Shown here piece after piece: positions 1-8,164 of a stretch of 64,000 nucleotides of DNA (position 1 is its first letter; the number at the start of each line of letters is the position of its first letter). Below the pieces are notes generated by a model, which saw only the letters and a program-made list of their open reading frames with translations, had not been told where the DNA came from and ran no database searches. This stretch comes from Actinomadura coerulea. Its GTDB lineage: Bacteria; Actinomycetota; Actinomycetes; Streptosporangiales; Streptosporangiaceae. The stretch spans positions 992,001-1,056,000 of the forward strand of contig NZ_JACHMQ010000001.1 of NCBI RefSeq assembly GCF_014208105.1, written 5' to 3'. A program made the position numbers and the translations under genes.

Positions 1-1448
1 TCGCGGGCCAGCCCGTAGCGGACGAGCGGGCGGTGCCGGGCGCCGTGCACGCGGCCCGAGGGGGCGTCGGCGATCATCGCGCCGAGCACGGCGAGGCGGT
101 CGGCGCCCCGCAGCGCGCGGCGCAGCTCCCGTCCCGCGCCCGGCAGCGGGAACGAGCTCATGCCGGGCGGGCTCGCGGTCGCCTCGATGAGGATCCCGTC
201 GCCGTGCAGTTCCTCGACGCCGACGCTCTGCATCACCCCCGACCAGGACACGACCGGCTCGGCGAACCGCCCGGCGATGTTCGTCGCGGGGTGGACGGCC
301 ATGCCGCGTCCCAGCCCGGGATGCGCGCCGATGCCCGACCGCCTCAGCAGCAGCGGCGTCTCCAGGGCGCCGGCCGCGACGACGACGCGGGGCGAGAGGA
401 TCTCGAAGGCCGTGCCGTCCGGGCGGCGCGCGCGCACGCCGGTGGCCGTGCCGCGCTCGACGAGGACGCGTTCGACCCGGGCCAGCGAGACGATCCGCGC
501 CCCCGCCTCGCACGCCTGGGGGAGCGCGTTCAGATGGACGCCGTACTTGGCGTTGTGCGGGCAGCCCGCGGCGCACTGGCCGCTGCCCACGCAGTCGGGC
601 GCGTTGCGGCGCAGCGGCCCGGCGCGCCAGCCGAGCCGCTCGGCGCCCTCCAGCGCGATCAGCCCGTTGCGGCCGAGGGGTCCGATCGGCTGCCGCGCGA
701 CCCGCAGCGTGGCCTCGACCTCGTCGAGGCGGTCGCCGAAGTCCCCGACCGGGGCGCCGAGGTCCGCCCACCGCCGCAGGACGCGCTCCGGCGTCCGGTA
801 GCAGGTACCGCTGTTGACGACGGTCGTCCCGCCGACCGCGCGGCCCTGGGGCAGCAGCACCGGCGGGCGGCCGAGCGCGACGGTGGAGCCGCCGTCGCGG
901 TACAGGTCGAGGAACCGGTCGAGCGGCGGCCGGTCGCGGAACTCGGCGACGGTGAACCGCCGCCCCTCCTCCAGGACCACCACCGACATACCGCGCCGGG
1001 CGAGGGTCCGCGCCGCCATCGCGCCGCCCGCGCCCGATCCGATCACGACGGCGTCGGCGGTCGAGCACGCGGGCCACCCGTCCGACGGCGTGCAGTCCAG
1101 GGGTGCGTCGGGGCGCGGGTCGCCGGAGGTTCTGGGCGGCGGCAGCAGCTCGGTGCCGGCGGCGAGGAGCAGGGGGATCTTCAGCGCCTCCACGAGCCGC
1201 GCCGCCGGCTCGCGGGAGGTCAGCAGGGCGCAGAACGCCTCGCGGCGGTCGGGGTCCAGGCCGTCCAGCGGGTGCCCGGTGGCGAGCCGGGACAGCGCGT
1301 CCAGCGTTCCCGCGCCGGCGCGCAGGCCGAGCCGCGCGGGCGCCGGGAGCGCCCGGCCGATGGCCTCCGCCCGGGCGGACACCCGCGCCAGGTCGCCGGC
1401 GTCCTCGATGCCGAGCAGCGCGGCGACCGTTCCGGTCATCGCGCTCAC
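1..1448 (-). CDS. GMC-family FAD-dependent oxidoreductase (C-terminus beyond window edge)
   Basis: Flavoprotein of the glucose-methanol-choline oxidoreductase type, probably oxidising an alcohol or sterol-like substrate; the substrate is not evident. A dinucleotide-binding motif GSGAGGAMAA lies near residue 136, followed by the GGTTVVNSGT segment that contacts FAD. A Cys-rich stretch (CVGSGQCAAGCPHNAK) near residues 285-302 is typical of actinobacterial members, and AAGALETPLLL follows. The GTG at 1448 overlaps the upstream stop as GTGA and has GGAGG ten bases before it; an ATG at 1439 is the alternative. It is the last gene seen of a three-gene operon. About 482 codons are present, so little of the C-terminus is missing. 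Confidence 0.88.
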   Translation of the reverse strand, partial: MSAMTGTVAALLGIEDAGDLARVSARAEAIGRALPAPARLGLRAGAGTLDALSRLATGHPLDGLDPDRREAFCALLTSREPAARLVEALKIPLLLAAGTELLPPPRTSGDPRPDAPLDCTPSDGWPACSTADAVVIGSGAGGAMAARTLARRGMSVVVLEEGRRFTVAEFRDRPPLDRFLDLYRDGGSTVALGRPPVLLPQGRAVGGTTVVNSGTCYRTPERVLRRWADLGAPVGDFGDRLDEVEATLRVARQPIGPLGRNGLIALEGAERLGWRAGPLRRNAPDCVGSGQCAAGCPHNAKYGVHLNALPQACEAGARIVSLARVERVLVERGTATGVRARRPDGTAFEILSPRVVVAAGALETPLLLRRSGIGAHPGLGRGMAVHPATNIAGRFAEPVVSWSGVMQSVGVEELHGDGILIEATASPPGMSSFPLPGAGRELRRALRGADRLAVLGAMIADAPSGRVHGARHRPLVRYGLAR

Positions 1449-2830
1449 CGCAGCCCCACCTCCGCGTGGCCGGTGCCGTCCAGGCGCCATTCGCGCTCGG
1501 TCTCCCAGCCGCGTCCCGCACGCCTGGCCAGGGCGATCCGGACGTCGGCGCGCTCGGAGTTGTGGCAGACGGCCGGGGCGCCGTCCGGGTCGGTGTAGTC
1601 GACCGCGACGGTCTCCCCGGGCGGCAGCGACACCCGCACGTGGACGCGCCGGTCGCCGATCCGGCCGTGGACCGTCCAGACCGGGAGGCCGATGCGGGCG
1701 CGCAACCGCAGCGCAGCGAGCAGCGGGTCGCCGGAGGTCAGGTCGGCGCCGTCGATCCGGAACCGGACGAACGGCAGCGGGGGAAGGCGGTCCATTCCCG
1801 GGCGCGTCGAGACCGCCGCCACGATCTCGCACACGTCACCGCCGCCGAGGTCGGCGTGCAGCCACGCCCAGCGCCGCGCGTTCCCGTGCCCGTAGACGCG
1901 GGCGGACGCGCCGGGCGCGGCGGCCAGGTCGAGGACCCCGTCGCCGAACCGCACCACGCCGTCGTACAACGCGGCGGGCCTCGGGACGATCTGCGCGGCG
2001 GGCAGCAGCTCCGACTCCCACGCCCAGCGCGGGAACGTGTAGAGGGGCCGGCCGCCGCCTGACTCGCGCAGGTCCCAGGCGAGGGCTCCGGCCTCGCCGG
2101 TGAGCCGCCCGCCGGCCTGCGCGACGGACCCGGCGGCGAACGCGGCGTCCCGCGGGGGGCTCCACGTCTCCGGGCCGAACCGCGCGAGCACCGGCGCCTC
2201 GCCGGGCGGGAAGACGGCGGCCCAGCCGTGCGCCCGCGCCGCTCCCGCGTCCGCCGCGCCTTCGGCCGGCGCGACCAGCTCGTGGTGGATCCAGACGCCG
2301 GTCCCGGTCGCCGGGTCGGTCAGGGTCGTGTACCAGACCTCCAGCCGCCCCGCCTGCCCGCGCCAGCGCGACCGCAGGGGGTCGGGCCCGGGGAAACGGA
2401 AGCCGCCGAGGAAGCGGGCGAGGTCGCGGCGGAGGTCGAAGCGCAGCCGCGCCTCACCCGCCACGGCCCCGTCCTCGCCGGTCACCGTGAGCGGCAGGAA
2501 CGTCATCGACCGGACGGGGCGCCGCGGGCTGGCGGTCTTCCATCCGTCCAGGCGCAGCCGCCGTCCGTCGCCGGCGGTGAAGGCGAGCGTGTAGCGGATC
2601 CGGCGCGCCGCGAGCGGAGCCACCCGCAGCCGCCCGGACGCCGCCGGGTCGTCCGCCCAGCCCGGTACGCGGACCCGCCCGGTCAGCGCCCCCTCCGCAT
2701 CGCCCCAGGGACGCAGCACGCCCGGCAGGTCGGCGGCCAGCTCCAGCCGCATCGGGCGGTCGCGGTCCTCCCCGGCGAGCCGCAGCGTCCCCTCCATCAC
2801 CTCGGTGAAGACCGTGCGCCGCGCGCTCAC
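1445..2830 (-). CDS. Conserved protein of the GMC oxidoreductase operon (beta-barrel type, function unknown)
   Basis: A 461-residue soluble protein with no signal peptide or membrane segment. The N-terminal third begins FTEVMEGTLRLAGED and recalls the accessory domain that some large actinobacterial GMC/cholesterol-oxidase-like proteins carry C-terminally (recollection). The C-terminal part, with WIHHELVAP, a Trp-rich centre and VYGHGNARRWAWLHADLGGG, resembles AttH/hydroxyneurosporene-synthase-like lipocalin folds. Its GTG start overlaps the upstream regulator stop (GTGA) and its stop overlaps the GMC start in the same way, so translation of all three is probably coupled. Hence it likely acts on the same lipid-like substrate as the oxidoreductase. 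No catalytic residues could be assigned. Confidence 0.72.
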   Translation of the reverse strand: MSARRTVFTEVMEGTLRLAGEDRDRPMRLELAADLPGVLRPWGDAEGALTGRVRVPGWADDPAASGRLRVAPLAARRIRYTLAFTAGDGRRLRLDGWKTASPRRPVRSMTFLPLTVTGEDGAVAGEARLRFDLRRDLARFLGGFRFPGPDPLRSRWRGQAGRLEVWYTTLTDPATGTGVWIHHELVAPAEGAADAGAARAHGWAAVFPPGEAPVLARFGPETWSPPRDAAFAAGSVAQAGGRLTGEAGALAWDLRESGGGRPLYTFPRWAWESELLPAAQIVPRPAALYDGVVRFGDGVLDLAAAPGASARVYGHGNARRWAWLHADLGGGDVCEIVAAVSTRPGMDRLPPLPFVRFRIDGADLTSGDPLLAALRLRARIGLPVWTVHGRIGDRRVHVRVSLPPGETVAVDYTDPDGAPAVCHNSERADVRIALARRAGRGWETEREWRLDGTGHAEVGLR

Positions 2831-3519
2831 CGCGTGCCCCGCATGACCGACTCGGTCTCGGTGAAGTAGGCGCCCGCCGCCTCGCGCGCCCGCGCGGCGT
2901 CGCCGTCGCACAGGGCGTCGACCAGGGGCGCGAGCCGGTCCGCGGCCGCCACGGGGTCGGCGAAGGCGTGCGTGAAGCCCTCCCGGACGGCGAGGTAGGC
3001 GTTCAGCAGGGCGTTGACCATGAACCCGTAGACCCGGTTGCCGGTGGCCGCCGCGATGACCCGGTGGACCTCGCACTCGGCCAGCTGGGCCTCGTCGGCT
3101 CCGGCCGCGTTCCTGACCCGCGCGGCCAGCTCCCGCAGCCGGGCCCGCTGCTCGGCGGTCGCGTGGATCGCCGCCTTGGCCGCGACCTGTGCGCCGACCT
3201 CGCGCCGCACCTCGAAGATCTCCGCCATCCAGGCCGTGCCGACGGTGCTGACCAGCATCGGCAGCAGTTCGGGCCCGCCCAGCCGCTCGTAGTCGCGCAC
3301 ACGCGTCCCCACGCCGTGGCGCGTCTCCAGCAGGCCGGCCTGCGCGAGCCGGACGATCGCGTGCTTGAGCGACGTCCGGGTGACGGCGTAGCCGGCGGCG
3401 AGGTCCCGCTCCGGCGGCAGGTAGGAGCCGGGCGGGTAGCGGCCGCCGAGCACGTCGTCGCGCAGCCGGTCGACGAGCGCGTCGACGACCGTGTCGCGGG
3501 GGATGGGGGACGACGGCAC
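2827..3519 (-). CDS. FadR-subfamily GntR transcriptional regulator
   Basis: A 230-residue repressor: N-terminal winged helix (IPRDTVVDALVDRLRDDVLG, then PGSYLPPERDLAAGYAVTRT) and an all-alpha FCD effector domain in the C-terminal two thirds (EIFEVRREVGAQVAAKAA, CEVHRVIAAATGN). The GTG at 3519 is chosen because GGAGGT lies six bases upstream; in-frame codons further upstream lack such a site. It heads the operon with the beta-barrel protein and the GMC oxidoreductase. From memory, Mycobacterium tuberculosis has a comparable GMC/hypothetical/FadR-like trio around Rv0492c-Rv0494. It is likely autoregulatory and responsive to an acyl-CoA or carboxylate. A direct repeat GGATGAGTGGATGAG just upstream (about 3534-3548) may be part of the operator. 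Confidence 0.88.
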   Translation of the reverse strand: MPSSPIPRDTVVDALVDRLRDDVLGGRYPPGSYLPPERDLAAGYAVTRTSLKHAIVRLAQAGLLETRHGVGTRVRDYERLGGPELLPMLVSTVGTAWMAEIFEVRREVGAQVAAKAAIHATAEQRARLRELAARVRNAAGADEAQLAECEVHRVIAAATGNRVYGFMVNALLNAYLAVREGFTHAFADPVAAADRLAPLVDALCDGDAARAREAAGAYFTETESVMRGTR

Positions 3520-3621
3520 CGGTGACCTCCAGAGGATGAGTGGATGAGCCACTGGACCACGACGGCGGCCCTGCCGTCAAGACCGTGGCAGGGTGGGGGC
3601 ATCACGAGAGGGGATGGGGAC

Positions 3622-4140
3622 ATGGCCGGCACGCTCGACTGGGGACCCGCGAACGAACGGCGCGACCTGCTGGCGGACCCGGTGGCCGCGGCGATCGGCG
3701 GCCTTCCGGGCGCCGAGGCCGCCGAGATCGACCCGGACCTCGCCGACACGGCGGCGTTCTGCGAGCGCTACGGCGTCCCCCTCGACGCCAGCGCCAACTG
3801 CGTGGTCGTCGCCGCCAAGCGCGGCGGCGAGGTCGCCCACGCCGCGTGCATGGTCCTCGCGACCGGCCGCGCCGACGTCAACGGCGTGGTCCGCAAGCAC
3901 CTGGGCGCCCGGAAGGCCTCCTTCGCGCCGATGGCCGACGCCACGTCCCTGACCGGCATGGAGTACGGCGGCATCACCCCGGTCGGCCTCCCCGCGGGCT
4001 GGCCGGTCCTCGTGGACGAGGCCGTCGCCGCCGCCCCGCACGTCGTCATCGGCAGCGGCCTGCGCAGATCGAAGATCCTCCTTCCGGGCAGGGCCCTCGC
4101 CGGGCTCCCCGGAGCGGAGGTCATCGCGCTCGCACGGTGA
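3622..4140 (+). CDS. YbaK/EbsC-family aminoacyl-tRNA deacylase-like protein
   Basis: A 172-residue protein of the YbaK/ProX editing superfamily, which hydrolyses mischarged aminoacyl-tRNAs in trans. Family features are the conserved Cys/Val strand (ANCVVVAAKRGGEVA), the invariant lysine region (VRKHLGARKASFAP) and the G-glycine loop TGMEYGGITPVGLP that shapes the substrate pocket. The ATG at 3622 is chosen because GAGAGGGGATGGGG precedes it closely and the domain starts soon after; an earlier in-frame ATG at 3544 would add 26 residues of unlikely composition. It is divergent from the GntR gene and convergent with the next oxidase gene. Which tRNA it edits cannot be read from sequence. Confidence 0.85.
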   Translation: MAGTLDWGPANERRDLLADPVAAAIGGLPGAEAAEIDPDLADTAAFCERYGVPLDASANCVVVAAKRGGEVAHAACMVLATGRADVNGVVRKHLGARKASFAPMADATSLTGMEYGGITPVGLPAGWPVLVDEAVAAAPHVVIGSGLRRSKILLPGRALAGLPGAEVIALAR

Positions 4141-4142
4141 GA

Positions 4143-4186
4143 CGCCGGGCCACGTGCTGTTCCAGTCGCCTACCCCGTGGCCGGCG
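4143..4186. terminator. Imperfect hairpin between convergent genes
   Basis: CGCCGGGCCACG (4143-4154) pairs with CGTGGCCGGCG (4176-4186), giving a stem of about 11 bp with one bulged G and a loop of about 21 bases. It spans the junction of the convergent YbaK and FAD-oxidase genes, so it may act in both directions. There is no U-tract, as is usual in GC-rich actinomycetes. Confidence 0.4.
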
Positions 4187-5288
4187 GGACGGAGTCGACC
4201 GCGTAGCGGACGCCGCCGACCGCCTCGGCGCGGTCGAGCAGCCGCCGGTTGGCCGCGAGCATCTCCGCGACGGACGCGCACCCCGGTGAGGCGGTGCGCA
4301 GCACCCCGAACAGGACGGGGTCGTCCGGCGCCCGCAGCATCGGGACGTGGCCGACGCGCAGAGCCTTGACCACGATGACGCCGCCGAGGCCGATGTCCGC
4401 CGCGGTCATGCCGGCGACCGTCGACGCGATCACCGGCGCGGCCGCGCGGCCGGGCAGCAGGACGATGCCCCACGGGTGCGGGCGCGCCCACTCGCCGAGC
4501 GCGATCAGCTCCTCGACGTCGGGCCGCATCCGGTCGGCGAAGTCGGCGTAGGAGAGCTCCTCGGTCTCCGCGGTGCCGGGAGGGGGCTCGCCCTGGCCGT
4601 ACAGCACGGCCTTGGCCTCGTACGCCCAGCCCTCCTCCGATGGCTTGACCTGGCCCGAGATGTGCTCGGCGGGCGTCTCGCGCTGGACGCGCAGGAGGTC
4701 GGCGGCGTCCCGGCACGGGACCGTGCAGCTCAGCACCCGCCCCGGCGCCGGGACGAGCCGCAGCGTTGCCGCGGTGATGACGCCGTGCCGCCCCAGCCCG
4801 CCGCGGACCGTGTCGAAGACGTCGGGGCGGACGTCGGGGGAGCAGGTGACGAGTTCCCCGTCCACCACGGCCTCCAGCGCGAGGACGTTCTCGGCCTGGA
4901 CCCCGTGCCGGTGGGACGTCCCGCCGATCCCGCCCGCGGAGATCGTCCCGCCGACCGTGACGTCGAGGTGGTCGGTCAGCACGGGCGGCGTCAGCCCGAG
5001 CGGCAGCGTCGCGGCGAGGACCGCGCGCCAGCTCGTCCCCGCGCCGGCGACCGCGCGGTCCGGGCCCACCTCGCGCACGCCCGCCAGCCCGCCGAGGTCG
5101 AGCGAGACGCCGGCGGTCAGGGACTGCCCGTAGGTGGAGTGCCCGAGGCCGCGCGGCACCGCCTCCAGGCCCCGCGCGACGGCCCCGCGAACCGCCGCCG
5201 CGGCCTCCGGCGCCGACGCCGGCCGGACGACCCGCGCGGGCGAGCGTTCGACGATCCCCCCGAAGTCACGCAATGCGATGCCCTCCAC
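4170..5288 (-). CDS. FAD-binding PCMH-domain oxidoreductase (cytokinin dehydrogenase/VAO-like)
   Basis: A 372-residue flavin oxidoreductase of the vanillyl-alcohol-oxidase superfamily. The PCMH FAD domain occupies residues about 15-190. The segment PRGLGHSTYGQS matches the GHS motif whose His carries covalent FAD in cytokinin dehydrogenases, so covalent flavinylation is likely. VGGTISAGGIGGTSHRHG is the pyrophosphate-binding loop. The rest is a substrate domain, shorter than usual (about 370 versus 450-550 residues). Start GTG at 5288 is preceded by GGAGGCGGAG. It is a monocistronic gene facing the YbaK gene. The substrate is unknown. Confidence 0.82.
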   Translation of the reverse strand: MEGIALRDFGGIVERSPARVVRPASAPEAAAAVRGAVARGLEAVPRGLGHSTYGQSLTAGVSLDLGGLAGVREVGPDRAVAGAGTSWRAVLAATLPLGLTPPVLTDHLDVTVGGTISAGGIGGTSHRHGVQAENVLALEAVVDGELVTCSPDVRPDVFDTVRGGLGRHGVITAATLRLVPAPGRVLSCTVPCRDAADLLRVQRETPAEHISGQVKPSEEGWAYEAKAVLYGQGEPPPGTAETEELSYADFADRMRPDVEELIALGEWARPHPWGIVLLPGRAAAPVIASTVAGMTAADIGLGGVIVVKALRVGHVPMLRAPDDPVLFGVLRTASPGCASVAEMLAANRRLLDRAEAVGGVRYAVDSVPPATG

Positions 5289-5373
5289 TGGCGGTCTCCG
5301 CCTCCGGTGACGTCAGCCCGCCGCAGCCGTCACGCGGTGATTCTAGATTTCCTCGAAGTCGAGGAGGGCTCAC

Positions 5374-5395
5374 CCGGGGCGCCGCGGCGCCCCGG
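5374..5395. repeat. Perfect 22-bp palindrome upstream of otsA
   Basis: CCGGGGCGCCGCGGCGCCCCGG is perfectly self-complementary and lies in the 353-bp divergent region (5289-5641). A terminator would be unexpected between divergent genes, so it may be a regulatory hairpin or simply GC-rich chance. A GAAGTCGAGGAGG tract precedes it. Confidence 0.4.
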
Positions 5396-5403
5396 AGGGG
5401 CAG

Positions 5404-5419
5404 TGTGATCTGGGTCACT
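5404..5419. promoter_or_regulatory. CRP-like binding site between the oxidase gene and otsA
   Basis: TGTGATCTGGGTCACT has the TGTGA-N6-TCAC geometry of Crp/GlxR-type sites. A second half-site, GTGTGA, appears near 5442. It lies about 225 bp from the otsA start and 115 bp from the oxidase start, so either could be controlled. The remainder of 5289-5641 shows no gene; TTGACC at 5584-5589 is a possible -35 element for otsA but lacks a good -10 partner. Confidence 0.45.
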
Positions 5420-5641
5420 TCTGCGACGCGCCGTGCGGGCCGTGTGACCCGCGGATCAACAGGGGTCACCTGCCGGGAAAGGAATATGGCCCGATCCAAT
5501 CCCTCCTCCGGGCCGCCCCGCCCGCCTGACATCCCCCTTTGCGGGCGTGGGGTCCTTTGCGTCGAAATGACAAGATGTTCTCGTTGACCGTATGTGGGCA
5601 TGAGTGAGCGCTGAGAGTTTCCTGGAGAGGCGGGTCGCAGA

Positions 5642-7075
5642 GTGTCGCGCGGTAGTGAGTTCGTTGTGGTGGCCAACCGGTTGCCGGTGGACCGGAATGT
5701 CGGAGCCGACGGCGTCCCGCGCTGGCGGCGCAGTCCGGGCGGACTGGTCAGCGCGATCGCCCCGGTGATGAGGCGCAGGAAGGGCACGTGGATCGGCTGG
5801 ACGGGCGCGCCGGACGAGCAGCTGGAGCCGTTCGAGGAGGACGGCATGTCGCTCCACCCCATCGCGCAGTCCGCGCAGGAGGTGGAGCTCTACTACGAGG
5901 GCTTCTCGAACGCCACGCTGTGGCCGCTCTACCACGACGTCGTCGCCACCCCCGTCTACGACCGGGCGATGTGGGACGCCTACGTCCGCGTCAACCGGCG
6001 CTTCGCCGAGGCGGCGGCGAAGGTCGCCTCCAAGAACGCCATCGTCTGGGTGCAGGACTACCAGCTCCAGCTCGTGCCGCAGATGCTCCGCGAGCTGCGT
6101 CCCGACCTGCGGATCGGCTTCTTCCTGCACATCCCGTTCCCGCCGGTGGAGCTGTTCTGGCAGCTGCCGTGGCGGCGCCGGATCCTCGAGGGGCTGCTCG
6201 GCGCCGACCTGGTCGGCTTCCAGCTCCCCGGGGCCGCGGCGAACTTCGTGCGGCTCTGCCGGCGGCTTCTGGACGCCCGATTCTCCAAGCAGGACGTGTT
6301 CTGGGACGACCGCGTCGTGCGAGCCCGCGCCTTCCCCATCTCCGTGGACGTGGGCGAGCTGAACGACCTGGTCGGGCGCGAGGACGTCCTGGAGCGGGCG
6401 CAGGAGATCCGCACCGACCTCGGTGACGCCACCGTGCTGCTCGGCGTCGACCGGCTCGACTACACCAAGGGAATCACGCAGCGGCTCCAGGCCTTCGGTG
6501 AGCTGGTCGAAGAGGGCCACATCAAGCCGGGGCAGGCGGTGTTCGTGCAGATCGCGACGCCGAGCCGGGAGCGCGTCGAGCAGTACCAGCTGCTCCGTGA
6601 GGAGATCGAGCAGCTGGTCGGGCGGATCAACGGGGAGCACGGCGAGATCGGGTTTCCGGTCATCCACTACCTGCACAGCTCCTACGACCGCGCCGAGCTG
6701 GCCGCGCTGTACCTCGCCGCGGACGTGATGGTGGTGACCCCGCTGCGCGACGGCATGAACCTGGTCGCCAAGGAGTACGTGGCCTGCCGCAAGGACCTGC
6801 GGGGCGCGCTCGTGCTCAGCGAGTTCACCGGGGCCGCCGCCGAGCTCAAGCGCGGCGCCTTCCAGGTCAACCCCTACGACATCGACGGCCTGAAGGGGAC
6901 GCTGATGGCCGCGCTGAACGCCGAGCCCGCCGAGCAGGCGCGGCGCATGCGCGTCATGCGCCGCCGCGTCATCGAGCACGACGTGGACCGGTGGGCCCAG
7001 GAGTTCCTCAGCGAGCTGGAGAATCCGGCGCGCCCGTCCGCCGTGGAGCAGGCTCCTAGCGGACTGGAGAGCTGA
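5642..7075 (+). CDS. otsA: Trehalose-6-phosphate synthase (UDP/GDP-glucose:glucose-6-phosphate glucosyltransferase)
   Basis: A 477-residue GT20 glucosyltransferase catalysing the first step of OtsAB trehalose synthesis in the cytosol. Family signatures: N-terminal [52 protein letters not shown], the substrate-binding [10 protein letters not shown] near residue 270, and the C-terminal [18 protein letters not shown] with its acidic nucleotide-sugar contacts. The length is normal for a stand-alone OtsA. GTG at 5642 follows GGAGAGG by about 11 bases. No otsB phosphatase lies next to it in this window. Its last 20 bases overlap the tail of the opposing ATPase gene. Trehalose fits the osmotic and stress themes elsewhere in the window. 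Confidence 0.96.
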   Translation: MSRGSEFVVVANRLPVDRNVGADGVPRWRRSPGGLVSAIAPVMRRRKGTWIGWTGAPDEQLEPFEEDGMSLHPIAQSAQEVELYYEGFSNATLWPLYHDVVATPVYDRAMWDAYVRVNRRFAEAAAKVASKNAIVWVQDYQLQLVPQMLRELRPDLRIGFFLHIPFPPVELFWQLPWRRRILEGLLGADLVGFQLPGAAANFVRLCRRLLDARFSKQDVFWDDRVVRARAFPISVDVGELNDLVGREDVLERAQEIRTDLGDATVLLGVDRLDYTKGITQRLQAFGELVEEGHIKPGQAVFVQIATPSRERVEQYQLLREEIEQLVGRINGEHGEIGFPVIHYLHSSYDRAELAALYLAADVMVVTPLRDGMNLVAKEYVACRKDLRGALVLSEFTGAAAELKRGAFQVNPYDIDGLKGTLMAALNAEPAEQARRMRVMRRRVIEHDVDRWAQEFLSELENPARPSAVEQAPSGLES

Positions 7076-7682
7076 ACCGCAGGTCGAAGGCGGCCCAGAC
7101 CGCCTTTCCTCCGGTCGCCAGGCGCGCCCAGCCCCAGGAGTCGCTGACCGCGCCGACGACGACGAGGCCCCGGCCGCCCTCCGCGCAGCGGTCGGGCTCG
7201 GTCGGCACCGGCTCGGGCGCGCGTGCGCCCGGGTCGGTCACCGACACCACGAGCCGCCTCGGGTGACCGATCAGAACGAGCTGGATGGGGCACAGCGGCA
7301 ACGGCTGGGAAAGGCCCTCCAGGCCGTGCCGCAGCGCGTTGGTCACCAGCTCCGACACGGCGACGACCACGTCGCCGGCGTCGCCGGCCAGACCCCACGC
7401 GTCCAGTGTGACCTGGGTGAACTCGCGTGCGGACCGGGGTGCGGTGATCTCCGCCGGGAGCACCCGGCGGGCCGTGCGCGGCGTGCCCGCGTGCGGGGCC
7501 GGCCAGAGCCCGGCGAGTCCGGGGGCCGGGGCCGGGCCGCGCGCGGCCTCCCCGGGGGCGTTCGGGCCGAGCGTCATCGGCGGAGCGTCCGGCCAGGGCG
7601 TGCGGACGGCCGAGAAGTGCCGAGGCCGCCCGCTCCCCATGGCGGCGGGGGCTGCGACGTCGTCTGCCTGGTCAACGGTCAT
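7056..7682 (-). CDS. RsbW-like ATP-binding protein (HATPase_c_2)
   Basis: A 208-residue protein whose C-terminal 120 residues form a GHKL ATPase fold of the anti-sigma/serine-kinase type: N-box [15 protein letters not shown]1-like [11 protein letters not shown] and G2-like [17 protein letters not shown]. The N-terminal 85 residues are Pro/Ala-rich and probably disordered. The ATG at 7682 has GAGG seven bases upstream; a TTG two codons earlier is less likely. Such proteins are abundant in actinomycetes and often pair with DUF397 or STAS partners; here a DUF397 gene is divergent across 190 bp. The tail overlaps otsA on the other strand by 20 bp. Its target is unknown. Confidence 0.85.
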   Translation of the reverse strand: MTVDQADDVAAPAAMGSGRPRHFSAVRTPWPDAPPMTLGPNAPGEAARGPAPAPGLAGLWPAPHAGTPRTARRVLPAEITAPRSAREFTQVTLDAWGLAGDAGDVVVAVSELVTNALRHGLEGLSQPLPLCPIQLVLIGHPRRLVVSVTDPGARAPEPVPTEPDRCAEGGRGLVVVGAVSDSWGWARLATGGKAVWAAFDLRFSSPVR

Positions 7683-7747
7683 GGTCAAACCTCAGAGGCG
7701 TGCGGGTTGGTCACCGGCGAGCGTTCGCTATCTTGCTCCCCAAGCCG

Positions 7748-7800
7748 TGCAGATGCAAGACCGTCTGCATGAACCAATGCAAGAACGAATGCACGTGCAT
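7748..7800. repeat. Cluster of six TGCA half-sites, candidate operator
   Basis: Half-sites occur at 7748 (TGCAGA), 7753 (ATGCA), 7766 (TGCAT), 7777 (ATGCA), 7789 and 7796, the last two forming the perfect palindrome ATGCACGTGCAT (7789-7800). Several pairs make inverted repeats, for example TGCAT-gaacca-ATGCA. The spacing (11-13 bases between the main copies) is close to one helical turn. The cluster lies between the divergent ATPase and DUF397 genes, which suggests a cooperatively bound regulator. The +1 frame through it is open and Cys-rich (see findings). Confidence 0.5.
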
Positions 7801-7876
7801 CTCGTACCATGGTGTGGGGTGGGGCGAGATCGCGGTCCTCCGGGACAGGGGACCGAGACGCCTAAAGGGGGCGATG

Positions 7877-8107
7877 ATGGACGGCCACCAGATGTCGGAC
7901 GTCCGGTGCGGCGGGCTCGTCTGGCAGAAGAGCCGGCGAAGCAACCCGTCCGGCAACTGCGTCGAGATGGCGGAACTCCCCACCGGGGAGATCGCCGTGC
8001 GCAACTCCAGGGACCCCGAGGGAGCGATCCTCGTCTACACGCGCGAGGAGGTGGAGGCGTTCGTCGGGGGAGCCAAGGACGGTGACTTCGACCACATCCT
8101 CATCTGA
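7877..8107 (+). CDS. DUF397 protein
   Basis: A 76-residue DUF397 protein. The family core is visible: WQKSRRSNPSGNCVEMAELPTGEIAVRNSRDPEG followed by an acidic tail (all read in segments). DUF397 genes in actinomycetes usually accompany a helix-turn-helix regulator (WhiJ/BldB-like context) or an RsbW-like ATPase; here only the divergent ATPase is present. AAGGGGG at 7865-7871 places the start at the second ATG (7877, five-base spacing) rather than the one at 7874. The frame stays open upstream to 7700, so a longer product cannot be excluded. It may bind or modulate a regulator; no enzymatic function is known. Confidence 0.85.
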   Translation: MDGHQMSDVRCGGLVWQKSRRSNPSGNCVEMAELPTGEIAVRNSRDPEGAILVYTREEVEAFVGGAKDGDFDHILI

Positions 8108-8164
8108 CCCCGCGGCAAACCGAACGGGATTCCATTTACCGGTCCGGCCAGGTAGGTTGCGGCC

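Noticed and set aside
33..1598. Plus-strand frame of about 520 codons opposite the GMC gene
   Set aside because: Arg/Ala/Pro-rich translation with no family motifs; the minus strand encodes a clear flavoprotein.
7700..7873. Lanthipeptide or other modified-peptide precursor from the Cys-rich frame
   Set aside because: No modifying enzyme, protease or exporter gene is adjacent and the Cys pattern follows from the TGC-containing DNA repeats; kept only as a finding about the repeat cluster.
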